Origin: Saccharomyces uvarum
Taxonomy: Eukaryota; Ascomycota; Saccharomycetes; Saccharomycetales; Saccharomycetaceae
Direction of reading: 5' to 3'
NCBI GenBank assembly: GCA_947243795.1
Contig: OX365940.1
Location: forward strand, 186,001-250,000
Length of the DNA stretch: 64,000 bases
Of this stretch, positions 26,809 through 37,472 are shown one piece after another. The notes under the pieces were generated by a model. The model was not told the origin of the DNA. It ran no database searches and worked only from the letters and a program-made list of their open reading frames with translations. Every line of letters starts with the position of its first letter. Positions within the stretch are counted from its first letter, which is position 1. Both the position numbers and the translations under genes were made by a program.

Positions 26809-29494
26809 ATGGACAATGATTTGGAGTATTTAAAGGCCGGGTTCGATCCGAATTCCGTGAAAGTGGCTGCCCTGAGAAGGATATTGGTGGAGAACAACGT
26901 AGAGTTTCCTTCAAATGCCAGGAAGAACGCTCTCGTGGGGCTGTTTGAGGAAAAGATTAAACCGCAGGTGCAGCAGTTGCGGAAAATGTATCTGAACGTT
27001 CAGCCGAGCGACGAGGGTATCGTGAAGATGGACCATCCTTCTTCTTCCTCGTCTTCAGCTTCTTCTTCTCGCAAGAGTACACGGTCCCGTGGCGAGAGAT
27101 TAGCTTCTCCTTTGGCTAAACAGTTTAGGAAAAATAAAATATTGGACGATGTCAGTGATGATGATAATGATGACGAGGTGGATGATATTTTGATCGTATC
27201 TAGTGAATCCAACGAGGAAAACGAGGAAAACGAGGAGGAGGACAACGACGATGACGAAGACGACGTGTCCATAGCCAGTTCTAATAAGTCTGACACGAAC
27301 GATTTTCAACAAAATTCCGTCACTAGCAGGAAACGGAAAGGACCTGGTTCCGATATTAGTTCTGAAGCTAGCTCAAAGGAGAATAGGAACAGCGACGAAA
27401 TTAAAGAGGCCTTCAACATCTCGTCGTCTGATTCGGAGATAGGAAAAGATTACCAAAAAGCGAAAAAACGTAAGACAGATCGTTTGAGCCCTCAAGAGCA
27501 TGGAAGTCGTTCGGCCATTCTGGAAAAGATTTCTGACAAGACGCCAATAAAGAACGCAAATAGAAAGCCAGTAAGCATGGACCACTTCAATGACTCTATG
27601 ACGTCTAGTGGAACGGAAAACGAACTGTTCATACCGAACATAAAGCATAACCCAAACGAGGTCGAAGTTGAAATTGAAAGGCAACAGGCCACCCCGCTAA
27701 GTAAATTAAAGGTCTCGGCCTCATTTGCGGATAAATTACCCCAAAAGGAGGAACCAACAACAAAATTGGCTCCGGAAGCTAAGCAACCAACTTCATCGCA
27801 GAGCGAAAAGGCGCCCTCTCTGTTCTCATCTGATGAATCAAGCTCTGAGGCAGAAGAACCATTGATTCCAGAGATAACCACTCCCGGACCTGATGCTACT
27901 GATGCAAACAAAAACCTTCATTTGGTGGAGGTGATAGAAGACGATGGCGGCAATGGAACGGGACCCGATGAGGATGATATCCTGGTGCCTACAAGGATCG
28001 AGACCCCCGAATTGGCCACAACTGAAGACGTTGAAAAGAGCGAAACCAGAGTTAAGGAGCTCCAAGAGGAAATCAATGAACAGTTGGAAAGCGATGGCGA
28101 GGATGAAGCCGACGCAAAGCAAGAAAAGGATTCTGAAATCGCTAAAAAGAGTGCGCCAAAGAGGAAAACGCATAAATGTAAGAGAATTTTCAAGTTTATG
28201 GGCAAATCTCTACTTGCGACCATCCTATTCGGCGTATTCATAGTCATTCCTGCCCTCTTCGGGCTTTGGTATAGGGAGCAAAGACTACTAGTAGGCTATT
28301 GTGGCCATGGAGTGCCATCACATCGAGTCAATGAAGATTCTTCTGAATTCATTCGAAATCTGAATAACCGCCTACAGAATTATAAACCCGAATGTATCCC
28401 TTGTCCATCTAATGGTATTTGCTACCCCTACATGAAACTGAAGTGTAAACCGGATTACAAATTGGCACCATCCAAATTTGATTTCTTAGAAATCATTCCT
28501 GCACAAGGTAAATGTGTCAAAGACGACAAAAAACAACAATTAGCATCTGAAGTAGTGGAGAAATCTCTGGAGTTCCTAAGGGCCAAAAATGCGCTAATTT
28601 CTTGTGGTGACGGGAAGAACGATATCGAAAGTGGTATGACAGAAGATGATCTATATCAAATATTCAATGAAGCAAGGGCCCCTTGGATCCGCGATGATGA
28701 ATTTGAAGATCTTTGGACTCAAGTCATTAAAGATTTAACTGAAGAGCCAGAAATAATATGGAGGCAAGTGAGTACAACTTAATTTTTTACAACCCTTATT
28801 GAGACAGTTATCCAACGATTACGGTTTCAGTATTTTTTTCTTTTTTGAATTTAATTTACTAACAATTTTTTTTTTCCTTTAGTTATCACCCAATGACAAC
28901 AACGTTGATGGAAGTCCCAAAAACGTCATTGAAACCAATGACGTTCAGAGACAGAAGGGACATATTTCAGAAAAATCTAAACCCGCCAAGACGAGGAGTT
29001 TTCGGTCGACGTCCAAGAAATACATTGGAATGAAGTGTCAGTTTGAAAGAGAAATCTTCCAAACATACAAAAAATTCCAAAGGCCGATTTGGCTGATGCT
29101 TTTACTAATTGTCATTAGTAAAGTAATCGAGACCAAATTGAAAAATTACTATAAGAGGAAGGCCATAATCGAAGGACTAATTACGCAAACTATGGAGAAA
29201 CTAAAATCTCAAAAGGTCAAATCAATGTCCGGCTCAGAGGAGAATGCATATTTGAGCGTGGTCCAATTACGTGACATCTTCCTTTCGGATATTGTGGATT
29301 TAAAATACAAAAACCAACTATGGTCTCAAGTGGTCAAGTTTTTAGAGCATAATAATAGTAATATTAAATCCAATTTGACCGAAATACGCGGTGACATTAT
29401 GAAATGCTGGGAATGGATAGGGCCATTGGAGCTCAATGGTCCAGATGATCCACTCGAAAACAAATCATTACCCAAGGATAAAACGGAATCGTAA
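26809..29494 (+). CDS. SRC1: Src1/Heh1, inner nuclear membrane protein (alternatively spliced)
   Basis: Exons 26809-28767 (653 codons) and 28883-29494 (203 codons plus stop) give an 856-residue long form; S. cerevisiae Src1 is 834. The start is the ATG at 26809 ([13 protein letters not shown]). The N-terminus has a HeH/LEM-like helix-extension-helix fold (residues about 8-50), then an acidic/Ser-rich linker with basic clusters usable as NLS, transmembrane segment 1 ([20 protein letters not shown], about 465-487), a lumenal Cys-containing region, and in exon 2 a second segment ([16 protein letters not shown], about 720) before the MSC domain. The intron has TACTAAC at 28857-28863. Two overlapping 5' splice sites exist (GTGAGT at 28768 and GCAAGT at 28764). 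Src1 tethers rDNA and telomeres and helps transcription-export coupling. Confidence 0.95.
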
Positions 29495-29846
29495 TTCCCT
29501 GCTCCTGCTTTAATGATCGCATATCAATTGTTCTGTTTTACCGTGATTGTATGACATATTCTTTATTTATACGGTTATTATATCTTCATTACATAATCAT
29601 TACATAATTTAATACGTAATATTTTTGTAAAGTTGTAATAAAGTAGTCATTTACCATGACAATAAAGACTGGTAAAAAATAAAAGAAATAGTAATTGATA
29701 TATAAGAATACATAGTTACTAAGTATGGGAAGAAGAAACACGACAGTGATGAAAGAAATACAAATAAATTCTGAATTGAAAGGAATTGGGTTTTGGAATA
29801 ATAAATAATGATGCAAAGTTTTTATTTGATTTAATCGTGGAGGCTT
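29495..29846. other. Convergent 3' ends SRC1 / RAD52
   Basis: 352 very AT-rich bases with TATA- and TTTAT-type polyadenylation signals on both strands. The 75-codon minus-strand frame inside has only F/Y/I-rich translation from AT-rich DNA and is not a gene. Confidence 0.7.
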
Positions 29847-31256
29847 TCAACTGGGCTTGCGTGCATGTAGTGGAATAACCTTCGGTCTGCCAACTTCTCT
29901 TCTCGTAGATCTTTGCGGCGGAAGGGTAGCTACTGCACCACTTCCGTTGGGATGTACTACCTTTGAAGGTGGCGCAAACCGTGGTGCTGCAGTGGTAGCA
30001 GGTGTAGATGTGGTAGTATTTGATTTATTCTGAGTAATTTCTTGCGGTACTTGATTTCCACTTGCTTCTCGCACATCTGCGCCTAGTTCTTTATCATTGT
30101 TCTTCATGTTTATTTGTTTTCCTTTTGGCGCAAACTTTTCATAAACAGAATCCCTCGAAGTAGCCATCACTTTATCCTTTATTACACTCGCTGGAACGTG
30201 TTTTGATGTAGTCTGATCGATGGTGTGTCTGATGGACTGAGCCTGATACTTTGGGTCGAAAATGTTTTCGTCACCAATATGATTTTCATTTTGAACAGAG
30301 GTTGCCGCCTTAGCAGTGACAAATGTAATTTTATCCGCCTCTGAATTTGAGTTGGGATTGGAGCTTTGCTTAGCCAACAGCTGATCTGCATCCGTTGGTA
30401 ATACATTATTGTTCGTATTACCCATATTTATCAGGTCATCGTCTTGGAAATCATCACTGAACATTAGAGAGTCATCCAGTAAATCATCTTGATCTTGTTT
30501 GGATGCGTCGGAGGGTTTAGGATGATTGGTATTGTTATTGGTGGTGCCCGTTGGTGGATCCATCATAGGACCGCACTTATCGGTGTTATTTTCCAGCTTC
30601 ACCAGATTACTCGTTGGATCCACATTAACGTTTGTGACTTTGGTTAATTGTCTTCTTTTATTCGGGTATTGTTGTTGTTCGTGATTTTCGTGCAAAGTAT
30701 TTGATCTTGAACTTTCACTAATTTCATCAGTGGGCCTAAACAAATTATTTTCATCAAAGTCTGGTGGGTCAAACTTGACCTTATCAATCTTTGCCAGGAA
30801 ATCTTTATCATAAAGGCAGTTCCCCAAAGCATTCCCAAACCCTCTCAAAGACCTTTTCAAGGCATCCGTGACGGCGGATTTCTTAGCCCGTTCGAAAGCT
30901 GCGGGCTTTCTCCTTTCATTCTCCACAGTACCATACCCAATATCCTCCCTGTAAGTCCCACTGGTTAATGTGACACGAACGATTGCAGTGCAACCTATAC
31001 TAAACTTTCCCTGGCGTTCATCCAAAAAATCAACAATCACGCTTTTCACTTCCGTGGACCAGCCATTATACCCAAAAATCTGGTTGGCCAAATTAATCAC
31101 CCTCCAACCCTCAATATAAGCGATTCTGCTAGTACCGAACCCAATTCTTTTGGAAATATACTCAGGGCCCAGCTTCTTGTCTAACTTGGTTTGTATGTCC
31201 TCGGAATTATTCCCGAAAACGGGCTTCTTTTCATCCATGTCCATGGTATCGTTCAT
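29847..31256 (-). CDS. RAD52: Rad52, homologous recombination mediator
   Basis: 469 codons from the ATG at 31256 (MNDTMDMDEKKPVF), matching the 471-residue S. cerevisiae protein. Other in-frame Met codons (residues 5 and 7) follow within the first seven, as known for RAD52 with several usable starts. The N-terminal annealing domain (about 35-200) is very conserved: GPEYISKRIGFGTSRIAYIEGWRVINLANQIFGYNGWSTEV and RKPAAFERAKKSAVTDALKRSLRGFGNALGNCLYDKDF. The middle has the acidic RPA-binding region (DDLLDDSLMFSDDFQDDD), and the C-terminal part has the Rad51-interaction region (YEKFAPKGKQ) and a basic tail. Rad52 loads Rad51 on RPA-coated single-stranded DNA and anneals strands. Confidence 0.98.
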   Translation of the reverse strand: MNDTMDMDEKKPVFGNNSEDIQTKLDKKLGPEYISKRIGFGTSRIAYIEGWRVINLANQIFGYNGWSTEVKSVIVDFLDERQGKFSIGCTAIVRVTLTSGTYREDIGYGTVENERRKPAAFERAKKSAVTDALKRSLRGFGNALGNCLYDKDFLAKIDKVKFDPPDFDENNLFRPTDEISESSRSNTLHENHEQQQYPNKRRQLTKVTNVNVDPTSNLVKLENNTDKCGPMMDPPTGTTNNNTNHPKPSDASKQDQDDLLDDSLMFSDDFQDDDLINMGNTNNNVLPTDADQLLAKQSSNPNSNSEADKITFVTAKAATSVQNENHIGDENIFDPKYQAQSIRHTIDQTTSKHVPASVIKDKVMATSRDSVYEKFAPKGKQINMKNNDKELGADVREASGNQVPQEITQNKSNTTTSTPATTAAPRFAPPSKVVHPNGSGAVATLPPQRSTRREVGRPKVIPLHARKPS

Positions 31257-31513
31257 CAGCAGCAATCCAAAGCCACCAGAACCTCTAGCCGTCTCTTTAT
31301 GTCAACCATTTTGGCACTTTGTTGATCCTCAGTGGCAAAATAGCTTAAAGCGCCATTCAATACTCGGTCGCGTGACCCGCCCGCCGCTATTTTTTTCGTT
31401 CTTTCCTAGTAGAATAAAGAATATAATGACAAGAAGTACCATTGGGAAGTGCAGCGGTTTTGCGATAAGTTAGAGAATGCGTAGAGGCCAAAGGACATTA
31501 CAGGGGCTAGGAA
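31257..31513. promoter_or_regulatory. Divergent promoter RAD52 / NDC1
   Basis: 257 bases between two divergent ATGs. GGTCGCGTGACC-like sequence at 31366-31376 contains TCGCGT (ACGCGA on the other strand), a one-base variant of the MluI cell-cycle box used by MBF for G1/S genes. No TATA box is obvious on the RAD52 side. Confidence 0.4.
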
Positions 31514-33493
31514 ATGATACAGACGCCTAGGGAGTTGCTGAATCCACGGTACACGTACCACGCTATCTTCAGCGACGTGTGCAAGACCCGGTTCAACCAC
31601 TTGGTCACGAGACTGTTTTTTATATGTTCAATCATCCAGACTGTGGGTATCTCACTGCTGGCTTTGCCTCACTTGCCCTTTTGGGAGCTGGCACTGGCGT
31701 TCATTCCCAACCTGCTGATTCTTAATCTGGTTTCCCTGTTAATTATTGTGACGAGGAAGAATTACATGCACGTGAAGAATTTCGGGTTTGCCAATTCATT
31801 TACTTTTGCGCTGGGCCAACTGTTGTCGATGAAGTTTCTTGTATACCAAGTTGTTTACACGGTCGGCAGTTTCCTTTTGTCGTTGGTTCTAAGCACGGTC
31901 TTTGGATGTGGAGACTCTGGTTCTAGGCCATACTACAGGCTGTTTATCTGGTTAATCGTACCCACGATTTATAATCTGCAACATCAATTCACCGACGCCG
32001 ACAAGTTATCTTTCAATTGTGAAAACTTCTTTCAAGCTCCTCAAGACTACGTATTGGAGCGACTCAAGAAAATTTTGGGGAAGTCAATTATTTTAAGTGT
32101 AACCAGTTTGTTCGTATTGCCGATCTCCACCACAATTGCTTTCTCCAGCACGACACCAGGGTTGTTTGTTTCATTCATGAGTGGTGTGGCATCTATCATA
32201 AGGCTGCTGATGATCTCCTGCATTATCTTCATCACTTTCGAGTTCATCAATATAGCATTTGACGCACATATGTCCATTGGTTGTTTGCATAAGGGAAAAC
32301 TAATCTCGAATCTATCGTCCACCCCCATGGGAACTCTGCTAAGCGGACTTTCTTCGGATAAGCCATTTACCAAGCTGACTGCTTACCAAGAGTTAGCATA
32401 CAGAGCAACATCGCTAGATCCATCATTGCGAGCATCAATATATAGTTCCAAGTTTAGAAACAGTAATGGGAACACGTGGTCGCTGATTCTTAAGGAATGC
32501 CTGAAGGTCATCCAAGAAAATAACGAGACAGTCATGCTCTACCTAAGATCCATACAGGATCTGGGCGACTCCGCAAGTGCTAAGCATAAAAGAAAAGTGG
32601 ACAATCTAGATTATATGTATGAGAATGGGAAATTAACTAGTGCCAACGAAAGGCTTTTTGGTAACCGACCTTCTATGATGGCCCCATTAAGAAATAACGA
32701 TCCATTGAATGAATCACCAAATAAGTTAAGAGTTAGAACAGATGACAATGTGCTGCTTAACCGCGGAAACAAAAAAAGGCCCACTTCTTCGTATTTGCAA
32801 AATGATTTAGATGAAGCTAGACAGACTTTCAATGGCTCTATCTTCACCCACGAGACGACATTAATGACTGCTGTACGTCTTATATGCAAAAAATTGAAGA
32901 ACTCGATAATGTCATTTGTATTCCCCTCATATGCAGAAAGGCAATCCTATGACGAAGATAATAATTACAGAATGTTACCAGATAAGAAAAACAACTCCAC
33001 GAGGGGCCAGATTTCTATAATTGATATATGGTCCATTTCCAAGAAAAGACAGGCTGAAAAGCTCATTCCACTACCCATATGCCATGCCAATAGTGTGGTA
33101 GCACTCACGGGACTGCTGATCAAGTCAAGAACAGAGGACCCGAAGGGTGGTATCATTGCATCTGTCGGTGATATTCTCAAGACTTTGGAAAGGTCCATTT
33201 GTGCATTGGGTGAGTTCGCCGATTGGGATCCAGAATCCATGGCTTACAACGCTGCTATCCAGGCACAAAGAACAGCTCAAGATAGAGTCCAACAGGACAG
33301 CGAGGACGAAGATAGCATGAAGGACACGGCGGACATGATAAGTGTTCTTTATCAATTGTCCACGAGCGCCTTTATGGAGATAGTGCTCGAGTACAACGTC
33401 GCATTGAACGACGTCTATTTAGATGCAGACGTGGCCAAACTGGCCAACTGGTTTCTCGAAGTGTACACCACGGGCGCACCCGCAGCTATATAA
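31514..33493 (+). CDS. NDC1: Ndc1, nuclear pore / spindle pole body membrane nucleoporin
   Basis: 659 codons (S. cerevisiae 655), starting MIQTPRELLNPRYTYHAIFSD. Ndc1 anchors both nuclear pore complexes and spindle pole bodies in the nuclear envelope. Six hydrophobic segments lie in the first ~265 residues (for example LFFICSIIQTVGISLLALPHLPFW, LALAFIPNLLILNLVSLLIIV, LLSLVLSTVFG, IILSVTSLFVLPISTTIAF, LLMISCIIFITFEFINIAF), followed by a long soluble C-terminal domain with a Ser/Arg-rich linker (about 380-450) and the conserved helical end ICALGEFADWDPESMAY. The 3' part carries the acidic QQDSEDEDSMKD. Confidence 0.97.
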   Translation: MIQTPRELLNPRYTYHAIFSDVCKTRFNHLVTRLFFICSIIQTVGISLLALPHLPFWELALAFIPNLLILNLVSLLIIVTRKNYMHVKNFGFANSFTFALGQLLSMKFLVYQVVYTVGSFLLSLVLSTVFGCGDSGSRPYYRLFIWLIVPTIYNLQHQFTDADKLSFNCENFFQAPQDYVLERLKKILGKSIILSVTSLFVLPISTTIAFSSTTPGLFVSFMSGVASIIRLLMISCIIFITFEFINIAFDAHMSIGCLHKGKLISNLSSTPMGTLLSGLSSDKPFTKLTAYQELAYRATSLDPSLRASIYSSKFRNSNGNTWSLILKECLKVIQENNETVMLYLRSIQDLGDSASAKHKRKVDNLDYMYENGKLTSANERLFGNRPSMMAPLRNNDPLNESPNKLRVRTDDNVLLNRGNKKRPTSSYLQNDLDEARQTFNGSIFTHETTLMTAVRLICKKLKNSIMSFVFPSYAERQSYDEDNNYRMLPDKKNNSTRGQISIIDIWSISKKRQAEKLIPLPICHANSVVALTGLLIKSRTEDPKGGIIASVGDILKTLERSICALGEFADWDPESMAYNAAIQAQRTAQDRVQQDSEDEDSMKDTADMISVLYQLSTSAFMEIVLEYNVALNDVYLDADVAKLANWFLEVYTTGAPAAI

Positions 33494-33767
33494 TACAATA
33501 CAAAAGAGGACCCCCAGTTCTCCCCCACCCCATGTAAGATAAATAATAAAACACCGAATACTACTCGAAGGGCTACGATTTTGATTAAAATGAGCAAAAT
33601 GGCTATTATTCTTCTCGTTTCCGGGTAGCAAATAAGGGGGAAACCTTTTTTGCTTAAAGAATAATAATAATAATAAAAAGCACTAAGAGTACAAAACAGT
33701 GAGTGACTTTCTATCGGTGCTAATTCATTCCAGATGCTAGATACGTAGCGTGAAAACCATATTCAAA

Positions 33768-34247
33768 ATGTCGCGTATGCCCTCTAGTTTCGATTTCACC
33801 CAAAGGGATTTGGATGAAATGACCTTTGGTGAAAGGATTGTTTACCATTGTAAAAAGCAACCATTGGTACCCATTGGATGTCTATTGACGACCGGTGCTG
33901 TCATCCTAGCAGCCCAGAATGTTCGTGTTGGTAATAAATGGAAGGCTCAGTACTACTTCCGCTGGCGTGTGGGTCTACAAGCAGCTACATTGGTCGCGCT
34001 AGTCGCGGGTTCCTTCATCTATGGGACTTCTGGTAAGGAACTGAAGGCGAAGGAGGAAAAATTGAAGGAAAAGGCCAAAATGAGAGAGAAGTTGTGGATC
34101 CAAGAACTAGAGAGAAGAGAAGAAGAGACTGAGGCTAGGAGGAAAAGAGCTGAATTGGCAAGAATGAAAACTTTCGAGAACGAGAATGAAATTAAAGACT
34201 TGGAAAAGGAGCTAAGTGACCTAGAAAATAAGCTTGGGAAGAAATGA
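33768..34247 (+). CDS. RCF1: Rcf1, respiratory supercomplex factor (HIG1 family)
   Basis: 159 codons from the ATG at 33768 ([18 protein letters not shown]), exactly the S. cerevisiae length; an in-frame ATG 18 bases upstream is less likely. The HIG1 domain spans about residues 25-90 with two transmembrane segments ([19 protein letters not shown] and [19 protein letters not shown]) and the FRWRVG loop. The C-terminal half is a charged coiled coil ([18 protein letters not shown]...). Rcf1 associates with complexes III and IV in the inner mitochondrial membrane and aids cytochrome oxidase assembly and supercomplex formation. Confidence 0.97.
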   Translation: MSRMPSSFDFTQRDLDEMTFGERIVYHCKKQPLVPIGCLLTTGAVILAAQNVRVGNKWKAQYYFRWRVGLQAATLVALVAGSFIYGTSGKELKAKEEKLKEKAKMREKLWIQELERREEETEARRKRAELARMKTFENENEIKDLEKELSDLENKLGKK

Positions 34248-34663
34248 TTTGGTTATCTCTTTCACTGTACATAACTCAACAAAGAATACCAGAAAGAATA
34301 GCTGGCAGCGCTGCGTGTTCCACGATGCTATGACAATTTATGCAAGAGAATAACTAAGAAATAACGATGTACATATGATTTTTTTTATTTTGTGTAGCTA
34401 CCAGTTTAAACATATTTTTATATCACTAGATAACGCTATGATTGGCACCTCTATTCTCTCGATTTTTCAGTACGTGGTCTTTTTTTCTTCATGCATACGT
34501 AACGGTAATTGCCAACTATTAGTCGGTGCAATTTTCAGAAAATTGAAACAGAGAGAGGTTTCACCAAATATATAAATAATAAAGAGACACACCCTAGCGA
34601 ACTACCCCATTATCCCAACAAACGGACGCAGAGTGGCATAGATACTTCACTACAATACACACT
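34248..34663. other. Intergenic RCF1-USA1
   Basis: 416 bases holding the RCF1 3' end and the USA1 promoter. It is AT-rich, with a TATATAAATAA near 34569-34579 that could act as TATA sequence. No gene seen. Confidence 0.6.
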
Positions 34664-37204
34664 ATGTCCGAATATCTAGCTCAAACGCCCTGTAAACTCA
34701 CCATTTGGTCAAGGGAGATCGAACTTATCAGAACGAACCTCTTGGTCAACGCTCATCCCTTGAGCACGGTCGGCAGGCTACTTCAATATATCCATTATCA
34801 AATTCACAAACAACTAGGGGCTATCCATCAGTCAGAACAACAGTATATGACTGCTGCAGCGGACACACCCTTAAATAGTATTAATGTATATTTCTTAAGT
34901 TACGAAGGTCAAGAGTTATCTCCAACATGTTTATTGAAGGACATCATATCTTCCGGCCGTCTGGACTCAAACCATTTTATTAGATTACAGATAGAAAAGC
35001 GTGCTTCACCTTCAGGTTCTCCATTCAATTTGGATTACGATATGGACACTGAATTTGACTCGATGAATATACAATTTGAGATCAATACATTATCCTCTCA
35101 ACGTATATTCAATTCCATGGAGCCAAACCTGCCTATCGGAATCACACTGGCTAGATTAGAGAAGTTAGCAGTGGAACGTATAAAGAATTTTGAGAAGTCA
35201 ATAGGAAATCTCTGTGGTATTCAAGAGAACCATTCAGTGCATGATTTCCAAGGATTTATAATAAAGGGGAAACAAACGCCTATGTTTCTAAACTACGGGA
35301 GCGATTCAGATTACTATAAAGATTTGAATTTAATAGATTTGTTGGGCATCGATTTTACACCGGCACATGAGTCATTCTTTACATTTTTGTTCAAGATGAA
35401 TCATGAACAGGGTTCACAAATGGCAAACAATGAGGAAGGATTTGTATTGGAATTTGTATCTGACGCTACGCTGTCCATAACGCATATGAATGTCCAATCC
35501 GAAACTACAGTAAAACAAGTTAAGGACTTTATCTGTTCAGTTTATACGCATTCATTAAACCTGAGGAGAAATGATATCAAGTTGATCTATAAGGGGCAAT
35601 TGCTTCATGAAAGTAATTTTGCAGGCAACTCGTCCAAGATCAGTGAATACATCAAGGAGCCACACGAGGTGAAAATTCATGTGCAAATTAATCAAGAATA
35701 TACAGAATCTGGACCCGGATTTTGGAATGAAGTGTTCAATAACCCAAATCTTTTCCAATTCATGCCCCCAGACACAAGATCACAGTCTCCTGTTAATTTT
35801 GTCCCCGTGCAAGAACAATCGCCCCCTTCCATGCTTGACGATGATAAAGGCGTGCAGTATGTGACTGAATCCGCAAAAGACGTCATTGTTCCCACCGATG
35901 AACTTTATAGAAAATGCATCATTAATGGGAACGAAGTGGTCTTCATCCCCGTCAGCGAACTAAACCCACAATATTGTTACTTATCCATCACCAGAGGAGA
36001 TTATGACGAAGCGAGAATCCCTCTATCTCGCGGTGATTACAAGATCAATGGAGATAATATTCTGCTTTCGTCTTTTGCGATTGAGCAACTAGAAGCTGCT
36101 TTGAACTTCAAGATTGAAAAGATACAGGCGTCAATGGACATGGAACAGAATGGATACTACGGCGAACGAGTCCGAGTGGCAGATAATGCGGCTTCTGGCA
36201 CCGATAATAGTGCAAACGAAAATAACGAATCAGCATGGGATAGGAGAGTGTTGCGTCCTTTGAGAAATAGCTTTCCTTTGCTACTGGTGTTGCTAAGAAC
36301 GTTCTACTTGATCGGCTACAATTCATTGGTCCCCTTTTTCATTATTTTAGAGTTTGGAAGCTTTCTTCCCTGGAAATATATCATCTTACTAAGTTTATTG
36401 TTTGTTTTTCGAACCATTTGGAATACGCAAGAAGTATGGAATTTATGGAGGGATTACTTTCACTTGAACGATATCGATGAAGCCAGGTTTATTCAGATCA
36501 AAAACTTCGTCAACTCCAATTCATTGACGCTGGCTTTCTACAAGAAATGCAAGGATACTCAGTCCATCGTTGATTTACTGATGATCCCTAATTTACACGA
36601 ACAAAGACTATCCGTGTATTCTGAATACGATATCGAGTACGATGCCAACACCCCAGACGTTGGACAACTTAGATTGCTATTCATCAAGGTGTTATCGGGT
36701 GAAATCTCTAAGAACGCTCTGGACGAGTTATTCCGGAGATTTTTCGAACTATACGAAGCCACAAGAAACATGAACCCGCTGTACCCTCAGGACTCTTTGA
36801 ACGAACTACTACTGATGATCTTAAAGGAGTCCAACAAGAAAGACATCAACACGCTGCCCAAATACAGACGGTGGTTCCAAACCCTGTGCTTGCAAATAAA
36901 CGCAATTGCAGAGCACAGCGCCCTGGACTTCGTACTCGGCCACGTAATCCCGGATCCAGCAAACGACAGGGTGCTAACCGCTGTGGTGAAGAACTTTGTG
37001 TTCTTCTGGGTCACTTTACTCCCCTACGTAAGGGAGAAGCTGGATGACATTGTCGCGCAACGAGCCAGGGATCGTGAGCAACTGGCTCCATCCGTCCAAG
37101 AGCAAGAGCAAGAACACGAGCAAGAAGCTGTGGTGATCCCTGACCAAGAACCTACCGCTACGGGTGCGCAAGCCCACATTTACGTCTCTGATGAGGACCG
37201 ATAA
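34664..37204 (+). CDS. USA1: Usa1, Hrd1 ubiquitin-ligase scaffold for ERAD
   Basis: 846 codons (S. cerevisiae 838). Usa1 is the HERP-like ER protein that links Der1 to Hrd1 and promotes Hrd1 oligomerisation. A ubiquitin-like region is visible at about residues 260-345 (FVLEFVSDATLSITHMNVQSETTVKQVKDFICSVY...IKLIYKGQLL). Two membrane segments lie near 535-590 (NSFPLLLVLLRTFYLIGY... and WKYIILLSLLFVFRTIW), both termini being cytosolic. The C-terminus is Gln/Glu-rich (QEQEQEHEQEA). The last ~350 bases of the coding region are noticeably GC-richer than the middle. Confidence 0.96.
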   Translation: MSEYLAQTPCKLTIWSREIELIRTNLLVNAHPLSTVGRLLQYIHYQIHKQLGAIHQSEQQYMTAAADTPLNSINVYFLSYEGQELSPTCLLKDIISSGRLDSNHFIRLQIEKRASPSGSPFNLDYDMDTEFDSMNIQFEINTLSSQRIFNSMEPNLPIGITLARLEKLAVERIKNFEKSIGNLCGIQENHSVHDFQGFIIKGKQTPMFLNYGSDSDYYKDLNLIDLLGIDFTPAHESFFTFLFKMNHEQGSQMANNEEGFVLEFVSDATLSITHMNVQSETTVKQVKDFICSVYTHSLNLRRNDIKLIYKGQLLHESNFAGNSSKISEYIKEPHEVKIHVQINQEYTESGPGFWNEVFNNPNLFQFMPPDTRSQSPVNFVPVQEQSPPSMLDDDKGVQYVTESAKDVIVPTDELYRKCIINGNEVVFIPVSELNPQYCYLSITRGDYDEARIPLSRGDYKINGDNILLSSFAIEQLEAALNFKIEKIQASMDMEQNGYYGERVRVADNAASGTDNSANENNESAWDRRVLRPLRNSFPLLLVLLRTFYLIGYNSLVPFFIILEFGSFLPWKYIILLSLLFVFRTIWNTQEVWNLWRDYFHLNDIDEARFIQIKNFVNSNSLTLAFYKKCKDTQSIVDLLMIPNLHEQRLSVYSEYDIEYDANTPDVGQLRLLFIKVLSGEISKNALDELFRRFFELYEATRNMNPLYPQDSLNELLLMILKESNKKDINTLPKYRRWFQTLCLQINAIAEHSALDFVLGHVIPDPANDRVLTAVVKNFVFFWVTLLPYVREKLDDIVAQRARDREQLAPSVQEQEQEHEQEAVVIPDQEPTATGAQAHIYVSDEDR

Positions 37205-37353
37205 CCGTGTCGTGTGTCCGTATTATATAATGCGTTCAAGGTGTGTGAAATTTCATGCTGTTCTGGCCCGTCGGGTTTTCTGACAAATTGTCCTTTAGGG
37301 ATTTTTCGGTTGGGTTCGGGTGGCCATGCCGGCTGGCAACCAACCAAGAGAGG

Positions 37354-37360
37354 TATATAA
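37354..37360 (+). promoter_or_regulatory. TATA box of TSA1
   Basis: TATATAA, 119 bases upstream of the TSA1 ATG, in a promoter also rich in G/C motifs (GGCCCGTCGGG near 37265). Such a TATA is usual for a highly expressed, stress-inducible gene. Confidence 0.65.
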
Positions 37361-37472
37361 AGAGACACAATCTGCCAGAACATTGCCAGATTATTCGGTG
37401 CGTGGCTTCCCACGTGGATTATCTTTAACAATTGCAATCAACAAACCACACATACATACAATTACATACACA

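Noticed and set aside
26997-27312. Minus-strand frames inside SRC1 with Ser/Val runs
   Set aside because: Complement of the acidic GAN repeat region of SRC1, not independent genes.
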